A stretch of 31,284 nucleotides of DNA from Fibrobacterales bacterium (lineage in GTDB: Bacteria; Fibrobacterota; Fibrobacteria; Fibrobacterales; Fibrobacteraceae). A program made the translations under genes and the position numbers. The stretch covers positions 1-31,284 of the forward strand of contig BNUP01000013.1 in the NCBI GenBank assembly GCA_025997455.1, given 5' to 3'. Positions 14,818 to 22,370 of the stretch are shown piece by piece. Within the stretch, counting starts at the first letter, position 1; each line of letters starts with the position of its first letter. The notes under the pieces were generated by a model. It was not told the DNA's origin and did no database searches. It saw only the letters and a program-made list of their open reading frames with translations.

Positions 14818-15739
14818 AATCCTAAAATACCTTAAAAATCCCTTCCACCTATTCGGCTATCTCGGCAGGCGTGGAGTGTTTAACTGGATGCCAGATTCTC
14901 TGTATCTAAAAATCCTTTACCGCATAGAAGTGGGATATTGGCCCAATTTATCAAACCCGCAAACCTTCAACGAAAAATTGCAATGGCTTAAAATTCACGA
15001 CCGCAAGCCGGAATATACGCAGTTCGTTGATAAATACGAGGTTCGCAAGCATATCGCCGAAACAATTGGCGAGGAGTATTTGATTCCGCTTTTGGGCGTG
15101 TGGGATAAATTCGATGATATTGATTTTAGCAAGTTGCCGGAGCAGTTTGTGCTGAAATGCACCCACGACAGTGGTGGGCTTGTGATTTGCAAAGATAAGA
15201 GTAACCTGGATATAAAGAGGGCAAAAAAGAAAATTGAGCGATGCTTAAAGAAAAATTATTACTGGGATGGTCGAGAATGGCCGTACAAGAGTGTAAAGTC
15301 TAGAATTATCGCTGAAAAATATATGGTGGATGAATCGGAAACTGAACTCAAAGACTATAAAATATTTTGTTTTGATGGAGAGTCGAAAATTATACAAGTA
15401 GATTTTGATAGGTTTGTTGAACATAAACGCAATTTATATGATACGGAATGGAATTTATGTGATTTTACTTTACTATACAAAAATGGCAAGCAAAAACAAA
15501 TTCCAAAGCCAGCACAACTAGAAAAAATGTTGGAATTTGCCAAAACTCTTTCAAAAAATATTCCATTTGTGCGAGTGGATTTTTATTGCATAAATAATGA
15601 TATTCGGTGGGGGGGGGGGTATACTCTTTGGCGAACTCACTTTTTACCCAGAGGCAGGACTTGGAAAGTTCAATCCTACAGAAACCGATCGATTATTCGG
15701 AGAATGGCTCAAGTTGCCAAAGGAAGGAAAGTAATATGA
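14810..15739 (+). CDS. TupA-like ATP-grasp protein with phase-variable C-terminus
   Basis: 309 residues as written, from ATG 14810 with GGAGG upstream; the frame is open further 5' but lies inside the Abi gene. Family blocks: NPQTFNEKLQWLKIHDRKPE, TQFVDKYEVRKHIAETIGEE, FVLKCTHDSGGLVICKDKSN, RIIAEKYMVDESETELKDYK and VRVDFY. This clade of ATP-grasp proteins occurs in polysaccharide loci and is thought to ligate or modify glycan components. An 11-G run at 15609-15619 then diverts the frame: the current C-terminus (YTLWRTHFLPRG...) is unlike the family. With 10 or 13 G the frame reads FGELTFYPEAGLGKFNP...GEWLKLP and stops at 15734, the normal family end. Confidence 0.85.
   Translation: MNKILKYLKNPFHLFGYLGRRGVFNWMPDSLYLKILYRIEVGYWPNLSNPQTFNEKLQWLKIHDRKPEYTQFVDKYEVRKHIAETIGEEYLIPLLGVWDKFDDIDFSKLPEQFVLKCTHDSGGLVICKDKSNLDIKRAKKKIERCLKKNYYWDGREWPYKSVKSRIIAEKYMVDESETELKDYKIFCFDGESKIIQVDFDRFVEHKRNLYDTEWNLCDFTLLYKNGKQKQIPKPAQLEKMLEFAKTLSKNIPFVRVDFYCINNDIRWGGGYTLWRTHFLPRGRTWKVQSYRNRSIIRRMAQVAKGRKVI
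15609..15619 (+). repeat. Poly-G tract (11 G) in the ATP-grasp gene
   Basis: G run exactly between the conserved VDFYCINNDI and FGELTFYP blocks. G counts of 1 mod 3 give the canonical end, 2 mod 3 (present state) a non-family end, and 0 mod 3 a frame open to 15840 that ends in the second C-terminal module. Confidence 0.9.
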
Positions 15740-15840
15740 AAATTTATTTTGGCGAATTAACATTTTATCCTGGCGCAGGATTTGAAGAATTTACGCCATT
15801 TGAATGGGATAGAACTTTTGGAGATTGGATAGAATTATGA
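15736..15840 (+). pseudogene. Orphan second C-terminal module of an ATP-grasp gene
   Basis: 34 residues (MKIYFGELTFYPGAG ... TFGDWIEL) that are the family's C-terminal block, repeated right after the first one. DNA similarity between the two modules is obvious (TTTGGCGAACTCACTTTTTA versus TTTGGCGAATTAACATTTTA). The rest of the gene it came from is absent. It overlaps the methyltransferase start as ATGA, so it is probably the original 3' end of the ATP-grasp gene preceding that methyltransferase, left behind when another copy replaced the body. It is open in frame with the 12-G (or 9-G) version of the upstream gene, after about 40 unrelated residues. Confidence 0.75.
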
Positions 15841-16859
15841 AACAAAAAGCATTTATACTTGGTAGAGGAATCTTTGCACAAGCAATTGTTCCTCAAGTGA
15901 AAAAATCTTATGAAATTCTTGGATTCTTAAACGACGCCAAGGATTTTACGAACGGCTACCCAAAAATAGGCAATTACAATGTATATCCGCTAGAAAAAGT
16001 GAAGGATATGCAATACGACAAAATTATTTTTGGGATGGGAGATAGGAGTAATGGATTTGTGGACAGGCTAACGATTCAGTTAGGCGTGGACACAAAAAAG
16101 ATAGATTATAATTTTTTGAATATAAAAAACAAAGTATTTGCATTGTTCAAAAAGTTAAAAAATAACCCCAAAGATATTTTTTATCGCATGCGGATAAAAG
16201 TCATCAATCGATATGCAAGAAGTTCTTTTGCCAATAAAAAATATAATAAACAAGGTTATAATCAAATCAGTAACCAAACGGCATTTGACAGGTATCCTGC
16301 GATTTTTGGCTTTATGAAATCTACAGTTAAGTTCGATGGTATAAAGATTTTATCTTTTGGTTGTAGCACAGGCGAAGAATGTTTTAGCATAAGAAAATAT
16401 TTTGAAAAATCTAAAATTGCCGGTTATGATATAAGTGAAGCGAATATTGCCAAAGCTAGGCAAAAAAACAAAGACTCTGCAATTCAATTTTTTAATGATT
16501 TGAATAAAGCGGGTAGTGAATACGATATTGTTTTTGCGATGGATGTTTTATGCAGATGGCCGGTATTGAAATGCAAAGAAGACAGTTCTGATATTTATTC
16601 TTTTGAACAATTCAATAAGAGCATTGAGTTGTTGGATAACCATGTAAAACAAAATGGGTATTTGGTGATATTTAACGCAAATTACTGTTTTACGGATACC
16701 GAAGTTGCAAAAAAATATGAACCAGTTACCATACCTCATTTTTTAACAAGCGGAGAGCATACAAAATTTTCAAGCAACAACAGGGTATTGGAAAATCAAA
16801 ATTATGAATATAGCGTATTTAAAAAGGTAACAGAGCCTCGAACAGCAGGGCGAATATGA
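15837..16859 (+). CDS. SAM-dependent methyltransferase with N-terminal Rossmann-like domain
   Basis: 340 residues from ATG 15837 (ATGA overlap; the frame extends 12 nt further upstream to another in-frame start codon). The N-terminal ~100 residues begin KAFILGRGIFAQAIVPQVKK, a nucleotide-binding glycine loop followed by EILGFLND, similar to PglD-type/CoA-binding N-domains. From about 165 comes a class I methyltransferase domain: KILSFGCSTGEECFSIRKYF (motif I), AGYDISEANIAKARQK, YDIVFAMDVLC and VKQNGYLVIFNANYCF. It probably tailors a sugar of the surface glycan. It is coupled to the fucosyltransferase-like gene by another ATGA (16856). Confidence 0.82.
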   Translation: MKQKAFILGRGIFAQAIVPQVKKSYEILGFLNDAKDFTNGYPKIGNYNVYPLEKVKDMQYDKIIFGMGDRSNGFVDRLTIQLGVDTKKIDYNFLNIKNKVFALFKKLKNNPKDIFYRMRIKVINRYARSSFANKKYNKQGYNQISNQTAFDRYPAIFGFMKSTVKFDGIKILSFGCSTGEECFSIRKYFEKSKIAGYDISEANIAKARQKNKDSAIQFFNDLNKAGSEYDIVFAMDVLCRWPVLKCKEDSSDIYSFEQFNKSIELLDNHVKQNGYLVIFNANYCFTDTEVAKKYEPVTIPHFLTSGEHTKFSSNNRVLENQNYEYSVFKKVTEPRTAGRI

Positions 16860-17785
16860 TTTATGTTCGCATGGGTGGTCGATTGGGGAACTTAATGTTT
16901 CGCTATGCTTTAGCTCGGAAAGTTCAGTTGCAGAGAAATAATGAACCGTTATGCTTTATTTACCCAAAAAAAGAATTCACGGGAAAGGATGGATTTAAAG
17001 ATTCATTAAAGTATTTTCAAGTCACAAAATACGAATCTAGGTTTACATATAGGAATATCGAGTTTATAAAAGATGCAACCGTATTGCAAAAAATGCTCAT
17101 TTTTTATTGGAAACTAATTAGAAAATTTGGCTTGCATCATAATATTTTTATTCAAAAATTATTAAATAGGTTTGGAGTATCCTATTCGTTGAATGATTAT
17201 GTTCCCATAAATCTATCAAACAATGCATCGAATGTATTTTTGAATAATTATGCGATGTCTAAAAAATATTTTTTAGACATCCGCAATATTCTTTTGTATG
17301 AATTTACTCCAAAAAATCCAGAACTGCCACAAAATTATGATTTATACGAAAAAATTCGGAATACAAATTCTGTGAGCATTTCCATACGCCGGGGAGACTA
17401 TCTTTTACCCAAAAATAAAAATCACAATGTTTGCACTCTCTATTATTACAATAAATCAATTAAACTTATAAAAGAAAAACTCCCAAATTGCCATTTTTTT
17501 ATATTCTCCGATGATATTGAATGGTGCAAACAAAACCTCCATTTTGAAGATACATTTTCTTTTGAATCAGGCACGGATCCTGTTTGGGAAAAATTGCGAT
17601 TGATGTATTCTTGCAAACATTTTATACTTTCCAATAGTACATTTGCATGGTGGGGGCAATATTTATCGAGAAATGAAAATAAAATTGTAATTTCTCCTTC
17701 AAGATGGTTTGCTAATAACATAAAAATTGATTTGATCGAACCTAATTGGATTTTAGTGGAGCCAGGCAATGATTCGCTTATCTAA
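16856..17785 (+). CDS. GT11 alpha-1,2-fucosyltransferase-like glycosyltransferase
   Basis: 309 residues, typical GT11 length. N-terminus MIYVRMGGRLGNLMFRYALA has the GT11 G-x-G-N-x-M/L-F signature. SVSISIRRGDYL (R near 181) is the GDP-fucose-binding HxRRGDY-type motif with Ser in place of His. FFIFSDDIEWCKQNL and FILSNSTFAWWGQYL complete the conserved blocks. It probably adds fucose or a related sugar to the repeat unit. Overlaps the methyltransferase by 4 bp and the next GT2 gene by 17 bp. Confidence 0.92.
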   Translation: MIYVRMGGRLGNLMFRYALARKVQLQRNNEPLCFIYPKKEFTGKDGFKDSLKYFQVTKYESRFTYRNIEFIKDATVLQKMLIFYWKLIRKFGLHHNIFIQKLLNRFGVSYSLNDYVPINLSNNASNVFLNNYAMSKKYFLDIRNILLYEFTPKNPELPQNYDLYEKIRNTNSVSISIRRGDYLLPKNKNHNVCTLYYYNKSIKLIKEKLPNCHFFIFSDDIEWCKQNLHFEDTFSFESGTDPVWEKLRLMYSCKHFILSNSTFAWWGQYLSRNENKIVISPSRWFANNIKIDLIEPNWILVEPGNDSLI

Positions 17786-18563
17786 AGTTTCTATAATAGT
17801 ACCGGTGTATAAAGTGGAAGATTACTTGCCTGCTTGTATAGAAAGTATCATAGCACAAACATTTACAGATTGGGAATTAATTCTAGTCGATGACGGTAGT
17901 CCGGATAAGTGTCCGGGAATTTGTGATGAATATGCGGTAAAAGATGAACAAATTCAAGTTTTACATCAAAAAAATCAAGGCGTGACTGCTGCCCGCAAAA
18001 ATGGTTGTTCTTTGGCAAAAGGTGAATGGATATGCTTTGTTGATGCTGATGATCAAATACCTATCCATGCTATTGACGCATTGCTTCAAAATTCAGATAA
18101 AGCCGATATTGTAATCGGTTCTATGGCTAATGGGCTTATGCCTAAAATAGATAGATTTACAAAAAAGAAAGATCTTCATGGTTCACTATTTTTGAGAAAA
18201 TTATTGATTAATAAAATGCCTTGGGGTCCTTACGCTCGCATAATTAAAAGAGATTTGTTGACTAGTTCTGTTTTTAATTTGCCAAGGGAAATTTATCGTG
18301 GAGAAGATTACATAATGAATCTTCGTTTAGCACAAAAAATTCAATCTGTAGTTTGTACGCCAGATGTTGTTTATCAACAAACATTTAGGGAAACTTCTTG
18401 TACAAAAATAACAAAACTTATTCCGATTATGGTTTTTGAAAAATGGGTGTTAAAATCTTTAAAAATGGATTTTATATTAAAAAGTTTACCGAGTCTAGCT
18501 ATTCGATATTTTTTTATCGTTCCTAAAAATATTGTCAAACGATTTATAAAAAAACTTTTTTAA
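17769..18563 (+). CDS. Glycosyltransferase family 2 protein
   Basis: 264 residues. GT-A fold: VSIIVPVYKVEDYLPACIES, FTDWELILVDDGSPD, VTAARKNGCSLAKGEWICFV with the DAD metal-binding motif in FVDADDQ, then PWGPYARIIKRDLL and YRGEDYIMNL in the acceptor region. Starts 17 bp inside the GT11 gene. Transfers one sugar of the repeat unit; donor not predictable. No poly-G tract. Confidence 0.95.
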   Translation: MIRLSKVSIIVPVYKVEDYLPACIESIIAQTFTDWELILVDDGSPDKCPGICDEYAVKDEQIQVLHQKNQGVTAARKNGCSLAKGEWICFVDADDQIPIHAIDALLQNSDKADIVIGSMANGLMPKIDRFTKKKDLHGSLFLRKLLINKMPWGPYARIIKRDLLTSSVFNLPREIYRGEDYIMNLRLAQKIQSVVCTPDVVYQQTFRETSCTKITKLIPIMVFEKWVLKSLKMDFILKSLPSLAIRYFFIVPKNIVKRFIKKLF

Positions 18564-18570
18564 ATGCCTT

Positions 18571-19728
18571 ATGAATAGCTATCTTTTTGTATTTTCAAGT
18601 TCTTGTTTGTTATTGTATTTGGCACAAAAATACGATAAAAAGTATCCCTATTTTCAAATCCCATTATTTATACTCGCCGCAATAATCCCTGCGGTGCTAG
18701 CAGCTGTTCGCGATGATTCTATAGGCACAGACACATTGGTATACGCTAACCCCGTTTTTGCAGATGCTTTAACGGCTCCAAATATCAATGGAATGGAAGA
18801 AAGATGGGATGGTTGGATTGCCAAGAGTTACTTATGGATGAATTTTATTATGAGCAGAATTACGACCCATGTGGAATGGGTTCATTTTTTGATAGCTTTT
18901 ATGGAATGTATGGTTGTGATTTTGGCTTTGAATAATTGCAAACGCTATTGTTCTATATGGATTGGAATGTTAGTTTATTTTTGTTTTTTTTATGTAGGTT
19001 CTTTTAATTTAATACGGCAATATCTAGCTTGTTCCATGGGATTATTCGCCGTAACATTCTTATTAAAAAACAAACCATTATATTTTTATTTAATTATAGC
19101 CATATCTATGTTATTTCATACATCAAATGCATTATTTGTATTTATACATTTAGTATATTTGTATACAAATCATTTTAAGACTTTATTTAGCAAATTAATT
19201 TTAATAGGAGTATCTATATCAATTGTTGTAAGTGCTCAAGTATTTTTTGATCAATACCTTGCACTGATGACAATAATAGGATTTGATTTTTTTGCTAGGT
19301 ATTTTCTTGAGTCGAATGATTTTGATGGAGGATATAAAACAGTATTTCTTTTTGCCCCTCTTATTTTATTTGTTATTCCTTTTAAAAAAAGGATAGAAAA
19401 ATATACGAATCATTATGATTTTTTTGTTTGCATAATAATGATAATAATTTTCGGGGCACTTTTACCATTAACGAATTCAATATTCCTTATTCGTATAGTT
19501 ATTCCTTTTAATTGGATGTTGTGTTTCATACTCCCTATGATTGCTAAATCTACAAATAAATTTCTTATCGCTGGGCAACAATTGTATATAGTAAGATATG
19601 TAATCACTTTATACTCAATTGCTTATTTTGTTGTTGTTTATGTTATATATAAAGCAGGAGAGGCATACCCCTATACTTCTAAAATCCTTGATTCTACATA
19701 CAGTTCATTTTTAAAATTAGGCTTTTAG
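18571..19728 (+). CDS. EpsG/Wzy-like polysaccharide polymerase
   Basis: 385 residues, very hydrophobic, about ten or more membrane segments. LAAVRDDSIGTDTLVYANPV (about 47) matches the EpsG-family loop (R..siGtD...Y), and FNLIRQYLACSMGLFAVTFL (about 148) and AISMLFHTSNALFVFIHLVY (about 175) are the family's central blocks. It should polymerise lipid-linked repeat units on the periplasmic side in a Wzx/Wzy pathway; Wzx is at 26400. Markedly AT-rich. Starts 8 bp after the GT2 gene. Confidence 0.88.
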   Translation: MNSYLFVFSSSCLLLYLAQKYDKKYPYFQIPLFILAAIIPAVLAAVRDDSIGTDTLVYANPVFADALTAPNINGMEERWDGWIAKSYLWMNFIMSRITTHVEWVHFLIAFMECMVVILALNNCKRYCSIWIGMLVYFCFFYVGSFNLIRQYLACSMGLFAVTFLLKNKPLYFYLIIAISMLFHTSNALFVFIHLVYLYTNHFKTLFSKLILIGVSISIVVSAQVFFDQYLALMTIIGFDFFARYFLESNDFDGGYKTVFLFAPLILFVIPFKKRIEKYTNHYDFFVCIIMIIIFGALLPLTNSIFLIRIVIPFNWMLCFILPMIAKSTNKFLIAGQQLYIVRYVITLYSIAYFVVVYVIYKAGEAYPYTSKILDSTYSSFLKLGF

Positions 19729-19732
19729 TAAT

Positions 19733-20797
19733 ATGGCATTCTTCTCAAATTTACACGCCACATTCCATTGCTCCAAAAACTACGGTGCATTTTTGCAAGC
19801 CTTTGCTCTGCAAAAATATTTAGATTGCACTACGCTCAATTTTATTCCAAGTTATCAATACATAGTGGGGAATAATTCACGAAAAGTTCCACTACTATGG
19901 CGAATTTTGGCACTTTATCGGTATTACAAAAAACGCGCGTATCAAATGATGCCTGAATTAAAAATGCTTAATTTAACAAACCGTTATTCGCTTGTAGAGC
20001 AAATTTTATCATCAAATTTACAGGCAAATACATTCATCGTAGGCTCTGATCAAGTATGGAATCCCCGTTTTATCGCAAATCGTGAGCAAATATATTTCCT
20101 CGCTTTTGCACCGCTCTCCGCCAAGCGTATCTCCTACGCAGCAAGCCTCGGCATGGCAAAATGGCCTAAAGATTTTGAGCAAAAAGTTCTCCCTTGGTTG
20201 CAAAAATTCCAAGCCATCAGTGTGCGCGAAGAATCGAATGTTCCCTATTTAACTTCGCTAGGCTTATCAAATGTCGTCTGCGTTTGCGACCCCACAATTT
20301 TGCATAAGGGCGATTTTTACCGCAGAAAATTTTCTATCGTACAGGCATTGCATACAATGCCCTTACAACCATTCGTTTTCGTTTACAAAATCCGTGAAAC
20401 TTTGCCAAATGCGGTTCAAGAAACCTTAACAAACACCAAAACGATTACGGTTGATTTGCAAAAGAAAAAAACAATGGTTTCTGTTTCCGATTGGCTTGCA
20501 AATATCGACCATGCCGAGTGGATTATCACCGACTCTTTCCATTGCGCAGTTTTCTGCATATTGTTTCATAAACAATTTGTCGTCATCCCAAACCGTTCAA
20601 CAGGCGTTGGCATGAATGAACGCTTTGCCACCATTCTCGGCAAAACCGGTCTTGAATACCGCATGCTGCAAGGCAATGAATTCAAGGAAAAATTTCAAGA
20701 AAAACTTAACCGTCCTGTGGATTGGAATAAGATAGACAGTATTTTGGAGGATTGGCGAACCTATTCCGGCAACTGGCTAAAAAACGCATTGGAATAA
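19733..20797 (+). CDS. Polysaccharide pyruvyl transferase family protein
   Basis: 354 residues. HCSKNYGAFLQAFALQKYL, then TFIVGSDQVWNPRFI, YFLAFAPLSAKRISYAASLG, FQAISVREESNVPYLTSLGL, VCDPTILHKGDFY and IITDSFHCAVFCILF are the ordered signatures of the CsaB/WcaK-type family (GT-B-like fold). It transfers pyruvate ketals from phosphoenolpyruvate to sugars, giving the glycan an acidic group. Such genes are often paired with FrhB-like proteins, as here (22371). Last gene of this run; an AAA-ATPase-like gene with its own promoter follows. Confidence 0.93.
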   Translation: MAFFSNLHATFHCSKNYGAFLQAFALQKYLDCTTLNFIPSYQYIVGNNSRKVPLLWRILALYRYYKKRAYQMMPELKMLNLTNRYSLVEQILSSNLQANTFIVGSDQVWNPRFIANREQIYFLAFAPLSAKRISYAASLGMAKWPKDFEQKVLPWLQKFQAISVREESNVPYLTSLGLSNVVCVCDPTILHKGDFYRRKFSIVQALHTMPLQPFVFVYKIRETLPNAVQETLTNTKTITVDLQKKKTMVSVSDWLANIDHAEWIITDSFHCAVFCILFHKQFVVIPNRSTGVGMNERFATILGKTGLEYRMLQGNEFKEKFQEKLNRPVDWNKIDSILEDWRTYSGNWLKNALE

Positions 20798-20810
20798 ATT
20801 TCTACATTTA
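20797..20810 (+). promoter_or_regulatory. Candidate promoter for the AAA-ATPase-like gene
   Basis: AATTTCTACATTTA with TACATT at 20803-20808, ending 9 nt before the ATG. No Shine-Dalgarno sequence is present, so a leaderless transcript is likely. Confidence 0.4.
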
Positions 20811-20817
20811 AACTACT

Positions 20818-22368
20818 ATGGATAAACCCAAACGCTACCCACTAGGCATCCAAACCTTCTCCACCATCAGAGAAGACAACTACCACTATGTGGACAAAAC
20901 AGCCCGCATTCACGATCTTGTGACAGGTTCCGGCTATGTATTTTTCCTCTCCCGCCCTCGGCGTTTTGGCAAATCGCTCTTGTGTTCCACGCTTGGTGCT
21001 CTCTTTGAGGGGCAGCGCGAGTTGTTCAAAGGTCTTGCCATAGATTCGCTCACTTGGGAATGGAAAAAGTACCCGGTGATTCGAATTGATTTAAATCCTG
21101 GATCGTATGCTTCTGTCGATGATTTATTTGCAACGCAGTTCGGGAATTTGGAAAGCAACGCCTCCCGTATGGCTTTGGGTTTGCGTGGAGAGACTATCTC
21201 AGAGCAACTCCGTTCATTAATAGAAGACGCTCACAATAAATTTGGCGAAAAAGTTGCTGTTATTATTGATGAATACGATAAACCGCTACTAAGCACCATT
21301 GATACCCCGGTGCTTCACGCAGAAATGCGGCGGAACCTCAAGGGCTTTTATGGTGTACTTAAATCCTCTGATGAACACCTAAAGTTTGTGTTCCTCACAG
21401 GTGTCACAAAATTCTCCAAGGTAAGCATATTTTCCGATCTTAATAACCTCACCGACATTTCCCTCGACCCTCGCTACACCGATATTTGCGGTATTACGCA
21501 AAAAGAATTGGAAGAAAATTTTAGGGAAGAAATCAATGGTATAGCAGGTGGGGATGGCGGTGCATACCCCGCCAAATTAAAACGCTTTTACAACGGCTAT
21601 CGGTTTTCCAAGGAACCTCTCACGGTTTACAATCCCTTTGGCTTGCTTCATCACTTCAATAGTAAAGGGGAGTTCATTCCCTATTGGTTTGCCTCCGGCA
21701 CTCCTACATTTTTAATTAAACTTATAGAACAACAAAAAATTGATGCGACAAATCTCGAAAAAATAGAACTTTCTTCCGATGCCTTTGACGATTACCAAGG
21801 CAATAATCTCAGGGCGATTCCGGTATTTTACCAATCGGGATACCTAACCATTACGGATTACGACCCGGAGAGCATGCTCTACACACTCGATTACCCCAAC
21901 GATGAGGTGCGTATTGGATTTGCAAAGGCTCTCTCCGCAGCGTATTCAGGGGCAATGCCCGAAATGCAAGCCTCCCTAGTGAACAAAATGCACAAGATGC
22001 TTGCCGCAGGCGATGCCAACGGCTTTGTGGAGGCATTAAAGCCCTTTTACAACGGCATCCCTTTTGACATTCTCTCTCGTGTGGAGTATTGCTACCAACT
22101 TATCTTTTATGTTATTGTGCGGATGCTCGGCATATACTCCCGTGTGGAGGTACATACAGCGGTGGGCAGCGTTGATGCTGTGATAGAAGAAAAAGATTTT
22201 GTATATGTAATAGAATTTAAACTAAACGACACTGCCGAGGCGGCTTTAGCACAAATCGAGAGCAAGGATTACGCCCTCTCATACAATGGGCAAGGTAAAA
22301 AGGTGGTTAAATTGGGCATAGAATTCGATAAGGAAAAAAGGAATATTGGAAGGTGGGTGGCGGAGTAA
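20818..22368 (+). CDS. AAA-ATPase-like / PD-(D/E)XK nuclease superfamily protein
   Basis: 516 residues, the usual length (the relative at 6903 is longer). YPLGIQTFSTIREDNYHYVD, Walker A-like SRPRRFGKSLL (about 43), Walker B AVIIDEYDKPLL (about 145), LTGVTKFSKVSIFSDLNNL, RFYNGYRF and a C-terminal PDDEXK_9 domain GSVDAVIEEKDFVYVIEFKL with D, E and K of the nuclease fold. Self-standing cargo inside the polysaccharide locus, possibly a selfish or defence element; function unproven. It ends 2 bp before the FrhB-like gene, which may depend on its transcript. Confidence 0.9.
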   Translation: MDKPKRYPLGIQTFSTIREDNYHYVDKTARIHDLVTGSGYVFFLSRPRRFGKSLLCSTLGALFEGQRELFKGLAIDSLTWEWKKYPVIRIDLNPGSYASVDDLFATQFGNLESNASRMALGLRGETISEQLRSLIEDAHNKFGEKVAVIIDEYDKPLLSTIDTPVLHAEMRRNLKGFYGVLKSSDEHLKFVFLTGVTKFSKVSIFSDLNNLTDISLDPRYTDICGITQKELEENFREEINGIAGGDGGAYPAKLKRFYNGYRFSKEPLTVYNPFGLLHHFNSKGEFIPYWFASGTPTFLIKLIEQQKIDATNLEKIELSSDAFDDYQGNNLRAIPVFYQSGYLTITDYDPESMLYTLDYPNDEVRIGFAKALSAAYSGAMPEMQASLVNKMHKMLAAGDANGFVEALKPFYNGIPFDILSRVEYCYQLIFYVIVRMLGIYSRVEVHTAVGSVDAVIEEKDFVYVIEFKLNDTAEAALAQIESKDYALSYNGQGKKVVKLGIEFDKEKRNIGRWVAE

Positions 22369-22370
22369 AT

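Noticed and set aside
15607..15840. Independent 77-codon gene starting at GTG 15607
   Set aside because: The start lies inside the poly-G region of the ATP-grasp gene; it is the third reading frame of that gene running into the orphan module, not a separate gene.
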